Below are positions 8,799 to 17,390 of a DNA stretch of 64,000 nt, in pieces. The notes beneath the pieces were generated by a model, which was not told where the DNA came from, searched no databases, and worked only from the letters and a program-made list of their open reading frames with translations. The stretch spans positions 1 to 64,000 of the forward strand of contig JAUYUB010000018.1 in NCBI GenBank assembly GCA_030692765.1, given 5' to 3'. This DNA is from Sulfuricurvum sp. GTDB taxonomy: Bacteria; Campylobacterota; Campylobacteria; Campylobacterales; Sulfurimonadaceae. Position numbers and translations under genes: made by a program. Every line of letters starts with the position of its first letter. Position 1 is the first letter of the stretch.

Positions 8799-9671
8799 TT
8801 ATATTTGTGAATCGTCATAGGGGTCAAGATGGATTAGTGGATGAACCATATTGTCGGGGAATAATTTTACCAATGCGGATTCGATACTATCGCCAACTTT
8901 ATGAGCATCGAATAACGATGTACTTACATTAAAAACAACATGAGCACTGATGTATATATCAGAGCCTGATTGACGTGTTCGTAGATCATGATAAGAGTTG
9001 ATATTTTTTTCATTATCCAATATCTCAGTGATTAAGGTAACACTATGAGGATCCAGTGCCGCATCCAAAAGCATCATAACGCCTTCTTTGATAAGTGGAA
9101 ATGCCGAATATAGCATATAGATACTGATTGCTATTCCCAATAGGGGATCGATAAAAGTGTAATCTGTTAGGGAAATAAAGAGCAAAGAAAGTAATACCGC
9201 TGCATTACTGAGTAAATCGGTTTGATAATGCAATGCATCGGCCTTGATAACCATATTGCCTGTTTTTTTTGCAACGTATTTTAAAAAAATGACCAAACCT
9301 GCAGTAATAACAATCGAGACACCCATGACAATCAGCGAAGTATCAAGATGGGTGATAACACTTCCCTGTACCATTTTTGAGATGGCTTCATAGAGGATAA
9401 ATAATGCGGAAAGGCTTATAATCGTCCCTTCGATAACTGCGGCGAGCGGTTCGAGTTTACGACGTCCGAAATTAAACTTTTCATCGGCTTCTTTGTCTGA
9501 ATTGTGTAAGGCAAAATAGTTAAAAGCAGAGACAATTAGATCAAGCAAAGAGTCGATAGCGGATGCCAAAACAGCAACGGAACCGCCAATGATACCAACG
9601 GTGAGTTTGAGCGCCACTAGGACAAGTGCAACACTGCTGGAGATAAGGGTGGCTTTTTTTTCGATTCGCAT
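8799..9671 (-). CDS. Cation diffusion facilitator family metal exporter (FieF-like)
   Basis: CDF proteins export divalent metals (Zn, Fe, Mn, Co) in exchange for protons. About six membrane segments fill residues 1-200. The metal-site pattern S-A-I-D-S-x2-D is in TM2 (ASAIDSLLDL), with its partner HYQTD in TM5, followed by a cytoplasmic ferredoxin-like domain containing conserved His and Asp residues. The length of 290 is normal. No Shine-Dalgarno is visible before ATG 9671, and a TAAAAT box ends only 6 nt upstream, so the message may be leaderless. The metal cannot be assigned from sequence. Confidence 0.92.
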   Translation of the reverse strand: MRIEKKATLISSSVALVLVALKLTVGIIGGSVAVLASAIDSLLDLIVSAFNYFALHNSDKEADEKFNFGRRKLEPLAAVIEGTIISLSALFILYEAISKMVQGSVITHLDTSLIVMGVSIVITAGLVIFLKYVAKKTGNMVIKADALHYQTDLLSNAAVLLSLLFISLTDYTFIDPLLGIAISIYMLYSAFPLIKEGVMMLLDAALDPHSVTLITEILDNEKNINSYHDLRTRQSGSDIYISAHVVFNVSTSLFDAHKVGDSIESALVKLFPDNMVHPLIHLDPYDDSQI

Positions 9672-9677
9672 GATAGG

Positions 9678-9683
9678 ATTTTA
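9678..9683 (-). promoter_or_regulatory. Candidate -10 box placing the CDF transcript start at its ATG
   Basis: The minus strand reads GGCTAAAATCC, with TAAAAT at this position. Six bases separate it from the ATG, so the expected transcript start coincides with the A of the start codon. A back-to-back TAAAAT on the plus strand (9696-9701) could serve cmoB. Confidence 0.35.
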
Positions 9684-9700
9684 GCCTAATATTGTTAAAA

Positions 9701-9717
9701 TCAACTCTTTAAGTTGA
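9701..9717 (+). other. Small hairpin in the cmoB leader
   Basis: A 6-bp stem, TCAACT with AGTTGA around the loop CTTTA, lies directly before the GAGGGG ribosome-binding sequence of cmoB. It could affect access to the start, but may be chance. Confidence 0.3.
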
Positions 9718-9726
9718 GGGGTTACA

Positions 9727-10620
9727 GTGGATTTACAAGCGATACGCAATGAGCGTGAGGGATGGATGAGATGGAAAAATATTGCACCGTTGCGTACTGC
9801 ACTTGAAAATTTACCCAATGTTGATTCAACGGTTACTTTGGGTGACACCGTAACGCTCCAATGTGATGAACCCATTGATATTGATGCTTTAAAGACAATT
9901 GCCAGATTGATGATGCCATGGCGTAAAGGTCCATTTGATCTGTTTGGTCTATTTATTGATACCGAATGGCGCAGTGATCAAAAATACAACTTTCTTCGCC
10001 AAAATTTTAATCTTACGGATAAAAAAGTAGCCGATATTGGATGTAATAACGGCTATTACATGTTCCGTTTTCTGGAAGATTCTCCTAAAAAAATTGTCGG
10101 ATTTGACCCATCTGCACTTTTTAAATCCCAATTTGATTTGATTAACCATTTTGTGAAAAGCGATATTGTTTATGAATTGTTAGGTGTTGAACATTTACCT
10201 TTTTACGAAGAAAAATTTGATGTTATTTTTTGCTTGGGTGTTTTGTACCACCGAAGTGATCCTGTTGCGATGTTAAAAGCACTTTTTCAAGGTTTGGAAA
10301 AAGGTGGTGAGATTTATCTCGATACGTTTATCATTGAGGGAGCGGAGCCTTATGCCCTTTGTCCGCAAGGAAGCTACTCAAAAATAACCAATGTTTATTT
10401 TATTCCGACACTCAAAGCATTAGAAAATTGGTGCATCAAAGCCGGATTTACAACCTTTGAGGTATTGGGTAGTGTAGTAACAACTGCTGACGAACAGCGA
10501 AAAACCGATTGGATAGAATCTCAAAGCCTTGAAGATTTTCTCGATGTGGACGATAGTACTAAAACAGTAGAAGGATATCCTGCGCCAGTGCGTGGTTATG
10601 TTCGAATCAAAAAGGAGTAA
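9727..10620 (+). CDS. cmoB: tRNA U34 carboxymethyltransferase CmoB-like
   Basis: CmoB carboxymethylates 5-hydroxyuridine at tRNA position 34 from carboxy-SAM, widening codon reading. The Rossmann methyltransferase core is seen with the SAM motif [13 protein letters not shown] (about residues 101-113), [11 protein letters not shown] and [12 protein letters not shown], which fit CmoB better than generic methyltransferases. The start is GTG 9727 with GAGGGG upstream. The length is 297 residues, slightly shorter at the N-terminus than the enterobacterial enzyme. The next gene, a hotdog protein, starts 2 bp on; this pairing resembles Cj0976-Cj0977. CmoA, which makes carboxy-SAM, is not in this window. 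Confidence 0.85.
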   Translation: MDLQAIRNEREGWMRWKNIAPLRTALENLPNVDSTVTLGDTVTLQCDEPIDIDALKTIARLMMPWRKGPFDLFGLFIDTEWRSDQKYNFLRQNFNLTDKKVADIGCNNGYYMFRFLEDSPKKIVGFDPSALFKSQFDLINHFVKSDIVYELLGVEHLPFYEEKFDVIFCLGVLYHRSDPVAMLKALFQGLEKGGEIYLDTFIIEGAEPYALCPQGSYSKITNVYFIPTLKALENWCIKAGFTTFEVLGSVVTTADEQRKTDWIESQSLEDFLDVDDSTKTVEGYPAPVRGYVRIKKE

Positions 10621-10622
10621 TT

Positions 10623-11105
10623 GTGGATGATGATATAGAAGTTCAAGATGAGTTATCGCATCTAATTAATAAAGAGCAGACCGACTTAATTACACATATG
10701 AAAATCAATACGAACTTGAGTGGTGAAGTAGTTACCATTAATCCGGGATATGCAAAAGTTGTTTTGGACACGCTTGAAGTGATGAGAGCTGATGAGATGG
10801 GGATGGTCCATGGAGGATTTATCTTTGCTGGAGCAGATTTCGCAGCAATGGCTGCAGTCAATGAGCCGAATGTTGTTCTTGCATCATGCACGTGTTTGTT
10901 TCTATCGCCTGTACGCGTAGGGGATCAGGTTACTTTCATAGCAGAAGAGCATCAAAAAGAGGGAAAAAAGCGTACCGTACAGGTTAAAGGGTATGTTTAC
11001 GATATTAAAGTATTTGAAGGGGAGTTCAAGACAATCATCACTGATCGTCATGTGCTTAGGTTGGATTTATTAAAAAACACACAAGAATTGAACAAAGAAA
11101 TTTAG
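10623..11105 (+). CDS. Hotdog-fold PaaI-like thioesterase, Cj0977-type
   Basis: This is a 160-residue acyl-CoA-thioesterase-like protein. After a variable acidic N-terminus, the hotdog fold shows M-VHGGFIFAGADFAAM-AAVNEP, the long central helix of the PaaI group, followed by beta strands ending in the FEGEFKTIITDRHVL region. The start is GTG with AAGGAG 5 nt upstream. Its location immediately after cmoB matches Campylobacter, where the homologue Cj0977 is reported to be needed for virulence and to be under sigma-28 control. The acyl substrate is unknown, and I see no sigma-28 site directly before this copy. Confidence 0.82.
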   Translation: MDDDIEVQDELSHLINKEQTDLITHMKINTNLSGEVVTINPGYAKVVLDTLEVMRADEMGMVHGGFIFAGADFAAMAAVNEPNVVLASCTCLFLSPVRVGDQVTFIAEEHQKEGKKRTVQVKGYVYDIKVFEGEFKTIITDRHVLRLDLLKNTQELNKEI

Positions 11106-11106
11106 T

Positions 11107-11703
11107 CTATTCCAGTCTATTCAGCCAATAACCAACATTGTGCTGTTCATGAAAAAGACTAGTCGAATTTCCATGCCCTGGGTAGAGCGTCTTGTTCTCT
11201 TTCATCGAGCTCATTTTCATCAAACTTTTTTTCATATCCTCTGGACTTGAATACGGAAAATCATACCGTCCGATCGAGTCATGAAATAAAAAATCCCCGC
11301 TAAACATCACATCTTCGATTTCGATCATGGAGCATCCCGGACAATGTCCTGGAAAATGGTGAAACTTCACCTGAACTCCATCAAAATCAAAGCTTTGATC
11401 CCCTATTACTTCCACATCAGGGTAGGAGGGTGGGAGATCAGGCATCCATTCACTACTTTGGAGTAAAAAAACATCTCCCTGTGGGGTATACAATGGGATT
11501 TTCAATTTTGTTTGCAGTTCGTCATTACTCCATACATGATCAAAGTGCCCGTGTGTATTGAGTATAGCGATAGGATTAGTGACATTGTCAAGCACCCATT
11601 GTGTGGCTCCAACGCCCGGATCGATAATAAAGTCTTTGCCATCGATTTTAGCAATATAGCAATTGGTCTGATAGGGGCCCATAGGCTGTTTGAGGATTTC
11701 CAT
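11107..11703 (-). CDS. Metallo-beta-lactamase-fold hydrolase (glyoxalase II-like)
   Basis: The protein has the MBL-fold metal motif T-H-G-H-F-D-H (about residues 53-59), a second His in FPGHCPG, and Asp in MFSGDFLFHDSIGRYDFP, followed by the final LYPGHG. This is the arrangement of the small YcbL/GloB-like hydrolases that cleave thioesters such as S-lactoylglutathione. The start ATG 11703 is preferred because the protein then opens with MEILKQPMGPYQTNCY, the usual family start. Length is 198. The stop lies directly against the converging hotdog gene stop. The physiological substrate is unassigned. Confidence 0.88.
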   Translation of the reverse strand: MEILKQPMGPYQTNCYIAKIDGKDFIIDPGVGATQWVLDNVTNPIAILNTHGHFDHVWSNDELQTKLKIPLYTPQGDVFLLQSSEWMPDLPPSYPDVEVIGDQSFDFDGVQVKFHHFPGHCPGCSMIEIEDVMFSGDFLFHDSIGRYDFPYSSPEDMKKSLMKMSSMKENKTLYPGHGNSTSLFHEQHNVGYWLNRLE

Positions 11704-11746
11704 AATGTTAGCTCTTTTTTTAGTCAAATTCTATCATAATACGCGC

Positions 11747-12559
11747 ATGGAACTCTACAGCACTCTTGAATATTTATTGACACTTCAGAATTCATCTCAA
11801 AAAGTGGAAGAATTTAAAACATTTTACGACCAATATATCTCTGGTAAAGTGACTAAAGATATGGCTGCCGATACATTAATCTTTGAGAAGCCATCCTATG
11901 CAGGACATCTCAATTATTGCGATCAAAAAGAAGCACCCAGACGATCAAAGCTCGGAGCCGTACGCGGACAGATATTGTTGCTTCATTCCGTTGCTCATAT
12001 CGAATACAGTGCTATTGATTTGGCACTGGACGCGGCTTACCGTTTTCGCGATGTTGGGGATGAATTTATCAATGATTGGCTCAAAGTAGCCAGCGACGAA
12101 GTTAGCCATTTTGTCATGATTAATGAGCTGCTTCATGAAATGGGAAGTTTTTACGGTGAGCATATGGTTCATGATGCATTGTTTGAGGCTTCGAGACAGA
12201 CGCAGACACTCCTGGAGCGTATGGCGGTAGTACCTCGCTATTTAGAAGCAAACGGGTTGGATGCTACCCCTCTGATATTGCATAAACTAGAGCCTTTACG
12301 CAAAGATCCGATGGTGGAAAAAATAATTGCTGCTTTACAGATAATATTAGATGAAGAAGTAGATCATGTACGCAGAGGAGATCGATGGTTCCACTATGCG
12401 TGTGAGCAAGAAAACGTATCTCCTGATGTATTTTTTGAAATCATAGAACGTCATTATCCACAAAGTTTTCCTCGCAAGACAGCTATTAACTGTGAAGCAC
12501 GTAAATCGGCAGGTTTTGAATGCAGTGAACTAAAAAAAATATCAGTTATAGAGTGCTAA
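11747..12559 (+). CDS. DUF455 ferritin-like protein
   Basis: This 270-residue helical protein is of the DUF455 (MiaE-like, ferritin superfamily) group. Candidate di-iron ligands are visible in the regular helix pairs: HIEYSAIDLALDA, DEVSHFVMINELLHEMG and EEVDHVRRGDRWF. These E-x2-H patterns suggest an iron oxygenase or peroxide-related enzyme. The start ATG 11747 is chosen because the family begins soon after it. No Shine-Dalgarno sequence is evident. It diverges from the MBL hydrolase with only 43 bp between starts, so they share a control region. Confidence 0.85.
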   Translation: MELYSTLEYLLTLQNSSQKVEEFKTFYDQYISGKVTKDMAADTLIFEKPSYAGHLNYCDQKEAPRRSKLGAVRGQILLLHSVAHIEYSAIDLALDAAYRFRDVGDEFINDWLKVASDEVSHFVMINELLHEMGSFYGEHMVHDALFEASRQTQTLLERMAVVPRYLEANGLDATPLILHKLEPLRKDPMVEKIIAALQIILDEEVDHVRRGDRWFHYACEQENVSPDVFFEIIERHYPQSFPRKTAINCEARKSAGFECSELKKISVIEC

Positions 12560-12589
12560 CAACCTCACATGAAGGGTTCCGTGAACACT

Positions 12590-15500
12590 CTAGTCTGAAT
12601 CCATTACTTGTTTGCTGTAAGGAATAAAATGGGTCAGGGCATTAAGTAATGATGCATTGGATAACGGCTTAGTCAAAAGCATATCAAAGCCGAGACCTTC
12701 AAGCTTTTCTTGATCACTTTCCAACACTGCTGCTGTCAGAGCAATAACCGGTATTTTTTTGTATGATTCATGCTCCATTAACTTCTTTTTTAGTGTATAG
12801 CCATCCATTACGGGCATTTGCAAATCAAGAAGGATTAAATCTACTTTATGAATGGCTAGCTGTTCTAATGCTTCTATCCCATTCATGGCTTCAATAATCT
12901 CAAATGGATAGGGATCCAGTCTTGCACGTACCAACATCAAATTAAGATCTACATCATCAACAGATAAAATTTTTGCATTGGAAAAATCATAATGAACATC
13001 TTGTTCATCATTTTTATTGATCACTTTGGAATAATCAAATTTCAAAGCAGGGAAATGAATCTTAAATCGGCTTCCGCGGCCAAGTTCACTCTCTACTGAA
13101 ATCTTCCCATCCATAGCAGTTGCCAACTTTTCACTAATAGCGAGCCCCAGTCCAGTTCCACCATATTTACGATTATCTTGTTGATCACTTTGCTCGAAAT
13201 TATTAAATATTTTATCTTGCTCATGTGCAGCGATACCAATACCTGTATCTGTGACTATCAAAGTAATATTGGCAATACGTTCTTCTTGATCTATTTGATG
13301 TACATGTATTTCAAGAGAAATTATTCCTTTGTCTGTAAATTTAATAGCATTACTGAGAAGATTGAAAAGAATCTGTCTCAAGCGTACTTCGTCAAGTACC
13401 CATATATTAGGCATATCGGATGGATAATGAAGGTTGAATTGTAGATTTTTATCAAATATTACCGGCTGAAAAACACTTTTGATCTCTTCGATCAATGCTC
13501 CCATATCAAATTCTTTATTGTCGATAGTAAGCATGCCTGCTTCAATTTTTGAGAGATCCAAAATGTCATTGATAATTTGGAGTAAACTTTTGGCACCGCT
13601 TTTAATCGATTTCAGATAGCTGATCTGTGCCATGTTTAAGTCTTCACTTTTTTCTAACAATTCGCTAAATCCCAAAACAGCATTCATGGGTGTTCGTATT
13701 TCATGACTCATGTTTGCCAGAAAAAGACTCTTGGCACGATTGGCAGACTCAGCTTCATTACGTGCTGAGATCAAAGCAAGTTCATTTTGCTTTTGCTCAC
13801 TAATATCAAAAAGACTGATAAGATAGTCTTCAGAAACACCTTCATCCAATAGGGAAGCACTAACTAGGAATGTTTTTGTATAATCATCTTTACATCGGAT
13901 ATCGATTTCGAGAGGAACAAATCGGTTGTACGAAGAAAGCATGTCATTTAGATTCTGTTGCCATGATTTAATGACCCATTGGCGATACTCTTCATCAGGA
14001 TATGCACGTGGCCACCAATCTTCGAGGGTTGGTATCTCATCCAAAGTATATCCGAGTGTGTTGATAAAAGCATTGTTAATAAAAGTAATATTTCCATATT
14101 TATCATTAATGACTAGTGGTACTGGGGATGCATCAATAATAGTACGAGAGCGTTTTTCACTTTCTCTTAAGGCTTCTTGACGTAACAGTACCTGTTTCAT
14201 TTCTTTTTGTTGCGTAATATCACGCTGTACACCAAGCCACACTTCACCGTGTACCGGATGGGTAAAAGTTGAGAAGTCAGCAGAACACCAAATCGCTGTG
14301 CCGTCTTTTTTTACATTTTTGAGCTCACCTTTCCAGGTCCCTTTTTCATTTAAAATTGAAAAAGGATGTAAATGCATGTTATCCTCATTGGTATCATCTA
14401 AATCATAAAGTAAGCCAATGGATTGTCCAATCAACTCACGTTTTTCATATCCGAACATCATCTCTGCACCAAGATTGGTATAAACAATGGTGTTTGTTGA
14501 TGAATCAACAAGCAGTACCGCTTCTGACATCTGCTCTAATATTCTGGCCTGTAATCGAATATCGTCTTCCAATGTTGCTTGATTATTAATCCGCTGGTGA
14601 TTGTAGCGCTCCGGCATTATTGGCGGATTCATACCAAATTTTTCGATTATAGTAAATTCACCGTCTTCATTACAGCGTGACAAATAGGTATTGACAGAGG
14701 CATGATGAGTAACGGGGTCCATCTGTACCGTTCCCTGCGGAGAGGAGACTTGAATATTTTGCAATATTTCTACGAGTGCTTCTGAGTCTAGACTTCCGGC
14801 TGCATTGGCAGCTTGCGCAAAAGCTTTGACACACAGATACGCTCCCTCACCAAAGTTAGTCAAAATACCGTTACCATGCGGCCATATGCCATTGACACCT
14901 GGAAGTTTTGACAAACTGTTCTTGTATTTGTTGTTTGCTTCAGTGTCAATCGTCATAAAATAGGTATTGCTGGAGTAAAAATCTTCACGTACGGACGATG
15001 GAAGAATACTTGCCATGATCTCATCATAATGTCCCATGACTACAGCAATTTTATTTTTAAGACCGCGTTCGGTAAAGCGAGTAAGCAAGTTGATTTGATC
15101 CGCACCGGCAAAATAGGGGACAAACACATCCGGTGCTGCTTCTTCGATAGCATCCAGAAGGTGTTCAATCTCATCTAAAGGTGTTCCGATAGGACAATAT
15201 TTTTCACCGACAATCTCTCCGCCTGCTTTTAACAGCGCACGCTTGGCAGCATCTATCGAACCGCGGGGCCATTCGTAATTATTACCTGCAAAGAACATTT
15301 TTGGACCGTATCTTTCCCGCATATAGGGAATCATCTTATCGATTTGCTGATTTGGAAGAGCAGCAAAATGGAAAAAATAGCGGCTGAGAATACTTCCTTC
15401 ATAAAATGAAAAATTGAGCAAAGGAATCTTGCGCGGTTCAGCTACTTGATAAGCAACCGCAATACGTGAATTGGACAGCAGATTTCCAATGATCGCACTG

Positions 15501-15721
15501 CAATGATGCTGATCAACAAGTTTAAATGCTGCTGCAACCGCACTGTCAGGCAAGCTTCCATCATCTTCAATGATCAATTCAAGTGGTTTGCCCAGAACAC
15601 CACCATTTTCATTGACTTCATCACATGCTATTTGTGCAGCACGGGAAATCTCCATTCCATAGATACCAACTAGCCCTGTTAGCGGAGGCATAATTCCTAA
15701 TTTAACTGTTTGTTTAGACAT
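12590..15721 (-). CDS. Hybrid histidine kinase with N-terminal ABC-type amide/urea-binding domain, two PAS domains and receiver
   Basis: This is a 1043-residue sensor. Residues about 1-350 match the type I periplasmic-binding fold of AmiC/FmdD/urea-binding proteins (opening VKLGIMPPLTGLVGIYG, then NENGGVLGKPLELIIEDDG). Two PAS domains follow (about 385-500 and 520-640), then the H-box MSHEIRTPMN (His near 673), an HATPase domain with DTGIGI and GGTGLGLAIS, and a receiver with phospho-acceptor Asp in LLDLQMPVMDG (near 963). There is no signal peptide and no membrane segment, so the binding domain appears cytoplasmic. ATG 15721 is chosen because AGGTG lies 6 nt upstream. The ligand is probably a short amide or amino-acid-like molecule (inference). 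No cognate regulator is adjacent. Confidence 0.9.
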   Translation of the reverse strand: MSKQTVKLGIMPPLTGLVGIYGMEISRAAQIACDEVNENGGVLGKPLELIIEDDGSLPDSAVAAAFKLVDQHHCSAIIGNLLSNSRIAVAYQVAEPRKIPLLNFSFYEGSILSRYFFHFAALPNQQIDKMIPYMRERYGPKMFFAGNNYEWPRGSIDAAKRALLKAGGEIVGEKYCPIGTPLDEIEHLLDAIEEAAPDVFVPYFAGADQINLLTRFTERGLKNKIAVVMGHYDEIMASILPSSVREDFYSSNTYFMTIDTEANNKYKNSLSKLPGVNGIWPHGNGILTNFGEGAYLCVKAFAQAANAAGSLDSEALVEILQNIQVSSPQGTVQMDPVTHHASVNTYLSRCNEDGEFTIIEKFGMNPPIMPERYNHQRINNQATLEDDIRLQARILEQMSEAVLLVDSSTNTIVYTNLGAEMMFGYEKRELIGQSIGLLYDLDDTNEDNMHLHPFSILNEKGTWKGELKNVKKDGTAIWCSADFSTFTHPVHGEVWLGVQRDITQQKEMKQVLLRQEALRESEKRSRTIIDASPVPLVINDKYGNITFINNAFINTLGYTLDEIPTLEDWWPRAYPDEEYRQWVIKSWQQNLNDMLSSYNRFVPLEIDIRCKDDYTKTFLVSASLLDEGVSEDYLISLFDISEQKQNELALISARNEAESANRAKSLFLANMSHEIRTPMNAVLGFSELLEKSEDLNMAQISYLKSIKSGAKSLLQIINDILDLSKIEAGMLTIDNKEFDMGALIEEIKSVFQPVIFDKNLQFNLHYPSDMPNIWVLDEVRLRQILFNLLSNAIKFTDKGIISLEIHVHQIDQEERIANITLIVTDTGIGIAAHEQDKIFNNFEQSDQQDNRKYGGTGLGLAISEKLATAMDGKISVESELGRGSRFKIHFPALKFDYSKVINKNDEQDVHYDFSNAKILSVDDVDLNLMLVRARLDPYPFEIIEAMNGIEALEQLAIHKVDLILLDLQMPVMDGYTLKKKLMEHESYKKIPVIALTAAVLESDQEKLEGLGFDMLLTKPLSNASLLNALTHFIPYSKQVMDSD

Positions 15722-15867
15722 AATTGGCACCTATAGTTTTATACTTTACTGGAGTTTACAGTAATTACTTTATGATAAAAAAAACTAATGTATGTAAGTT
15801 ATAAACTTAAATAAATACAAAATTTTATTACATTTTTATTACATTTCACTTACGTAGTAAAAAACAA

Positions 15868-16923
15868 TTAAAAAACAACCCAAGCACCGTCTCGATAGAC
15901 CACTTGGTCTCCCAGTGTAAAGGTGTGTGTATCCGCAAAAACATCAACATGATATCGGCCGTCTCTACGTTTAAAACCGGGCTTGCCATATATCCCGTGT
16001 TTCGCACCTAACGATAAATGAACACCACACATACGCTCATAGGTCCCTGTATCTGCAACCGTACGTGTTTTGGTAAATGCTCTGTTTAGACCAAAACCCA
16101 GTTCACGAACCCATACCACGCCCCCTTCATCTCTGCGTATGTTGGAAAGTATTTGATCAAATTCAGGCGTTGAATTTTCACACTTCACTACTTGACCTTC
16201 TGATATGGCAAGGGTTATAGAGGTTTTGGGATAATTTAGTTTGTACGTGACATCCCCGAAACTGAAAATTTTGACACGTCCGTTTACGGCTGTCAAATCC
16301 TGTGCTTCGGTAAAAACTTCGCCAAGCGGGAACTGACCGCCCACATTGGTCATCTGTGAATAATCACCAATATTGAGCTTCGCCGATTCAAACGGCGATC
16401 CGTATACCAATAGTTCGCCACCGGTGTCTAATACACCTGAGGGTGCGAAATCAATTTTATCTTTGAGTGCATGACCGACACCGCGATAATAAGCAGAATC
16501 ATAGGCAAGCGAATCGATGTAATAGGGTGCCTCATCATCTGACATTCTGCTTAGATGAGGATGTTCAATAACTTTTATTTTACGTTTAAACAACTCAATA
16601 CGCATACGAAAGTCATTGAGACGAAAACTTGTTGATTGGACCAACGCTACAAAATCAGATGGCTGCAGTGAATTGAGGACCTCTAATATCTCATCAGGAG
16701 TTGTCGCAGAAAAATCGATAAATACGGCATCCGGCAAACAACGCTTATACCCATGTGACAACACCGTTGAGAGCAGACAACCCGTGTCATACACCACTAC
16801 TGCACGCTCTTGTGCTGTATAGTGAAATACTTCGTTCAATAGCCCCATTAAATTTTTTTGGGCGTTTAAAATCAATTTTTCATAAGTGTGTTCAAAATTC
16901 AAGTTTTCATCCATAGTGATCAT
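15868..16923 (-). CDS. M29-aminopeptidase/NicX-like metalloprotein
   Basis: The 351-residue protein resembles the aminopeptidase-T (M29)/2,5-dihydroxypyridine-dioxygenase superfamily. A stretch GGQFPLGEVFTE (about 195-206) matches the family's NxPxGEVFxxP block. Near the C-terminus ELGFGLNRAFT, then GTYERMCGVHLSLGAKHG and YHVDVF, match the metal-ligand Glu/His/His-x-Asp region. There is no signal peptide. ATG 16923 sits only about 7 nt after the predicted transcript start and has no Shine-Dalgarno, so ATG 16914 is also possible. The family assignment is by motif memory. Peptidase activity has not been shown for such distant members. Confidence 0.65.
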   Translation of the reverse strand: MITMDENLNFEHTYEKLILNAQKNLMGLLNEVFHYTAQERAVVVYDTGCLLSTVLSHGYKRCLPDAVFIDFSATTPDEILEVLNSLQPSDFVALVQSTSFRLNDFRMRIELFKRKIKVIEHPHLSRMSDDEAPYYIDSLAYDSAYYRGVGHALKDKIDFAPSGVLDTGGELLVYGSPFESAKLNIGDYSQMTNVGGQFPLGEVFTEAQDLTAVNGRVKIFSFGDVTYKLNYPKTSITLAISEGQVVKCENSTPEFDQILSNIRRDEGGVVWVRELGFGLNRAFTKTRTVADTGTYERMCGVHLSLGAKHGIYGKPGFKRRDGRYHVDVFADTHTFTLGDQVVYRDGAWVVF

Positions 16924-16936
16924 TTATTTTTATGAA

Positions 16937-16942
16937 ATTATA
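16937..16942 (-). promoter_or_regulatory. Promoter -10 box for the M29-like gene
   Basis: The minus strand reads GCTATAAT, the commonest -10 form in this window, 14 nt before ATG 16923. Confidence 0.45.
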
Positions 16943-17031
16943 GCTAAGCCTATGAAGTTACGAATAGGCTAAATAGAAAATAAACGATTTTAGTGCGATA
17001 ATTACTATCATATATTTTAAAAAGGTACTTT

Positions 17032-17370
17032 ATGGAAATGATGTTTGGATTTGCCTTGGTGTTCTATAGTATGATCATTGGGGTATTTATTCTCTGGCTA
17101 TGGGCACTTGTGGATATCATCACCTCAAAATTTAAAGAGAATCTAATGCAGATCGTTTGGCTTCTTATCGTTTTCTTTTTACCTTTTATCGGGGTAATAC
17201 TCTATTTACTTCTAGGAAAGTCGATGAAAGTATCTAATGATATTTGTCAGGACAACGCAAATCAGGTATACGACCAATTATCAAAAATAAAAGAACTTCT
17301 AGACAATGGAGCTATCACCCAAGAAGAATTCGAAACCGAAAAAGAAAAAATATTAAATCGAAGCAAATAA
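17032..17370 (+). CDS. Two-TM PLDc_N/SHOCT-type membrane protein
   Basis: This 112-residue protein has two membrane helices (about 5-27 and 38-60) in the arrangement of the phospholipase-D-nuclease N-terminal (PLDc_N) domain, with WLWALVDI and FLPFIGVILYLLLGK. It ends in a short SHOCT-like helical tail (QLSKIKELLDNGAITQEEFETEKEKIL), a module that mediates oligomer contacts. AAAAGG lies before the ATG. It is 20 bp upstream of the MscS gene in the same direction, so the two probably form an operon related to membrane stress. The specific role is unknown. Confidence 0.8.
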   Translation: MEMMFGFALVFYSMIIGVFILWLWALVDIITSKFKENLMQIVWLLIVFFLPFIGVILYLLLGKSMKVSNDICQDNANQVYDQLSKIKELLDNGAITQEEFETEKEKILNRSK

Positions 17371-17390
17371 ATAAAACAGGATCATAATCA

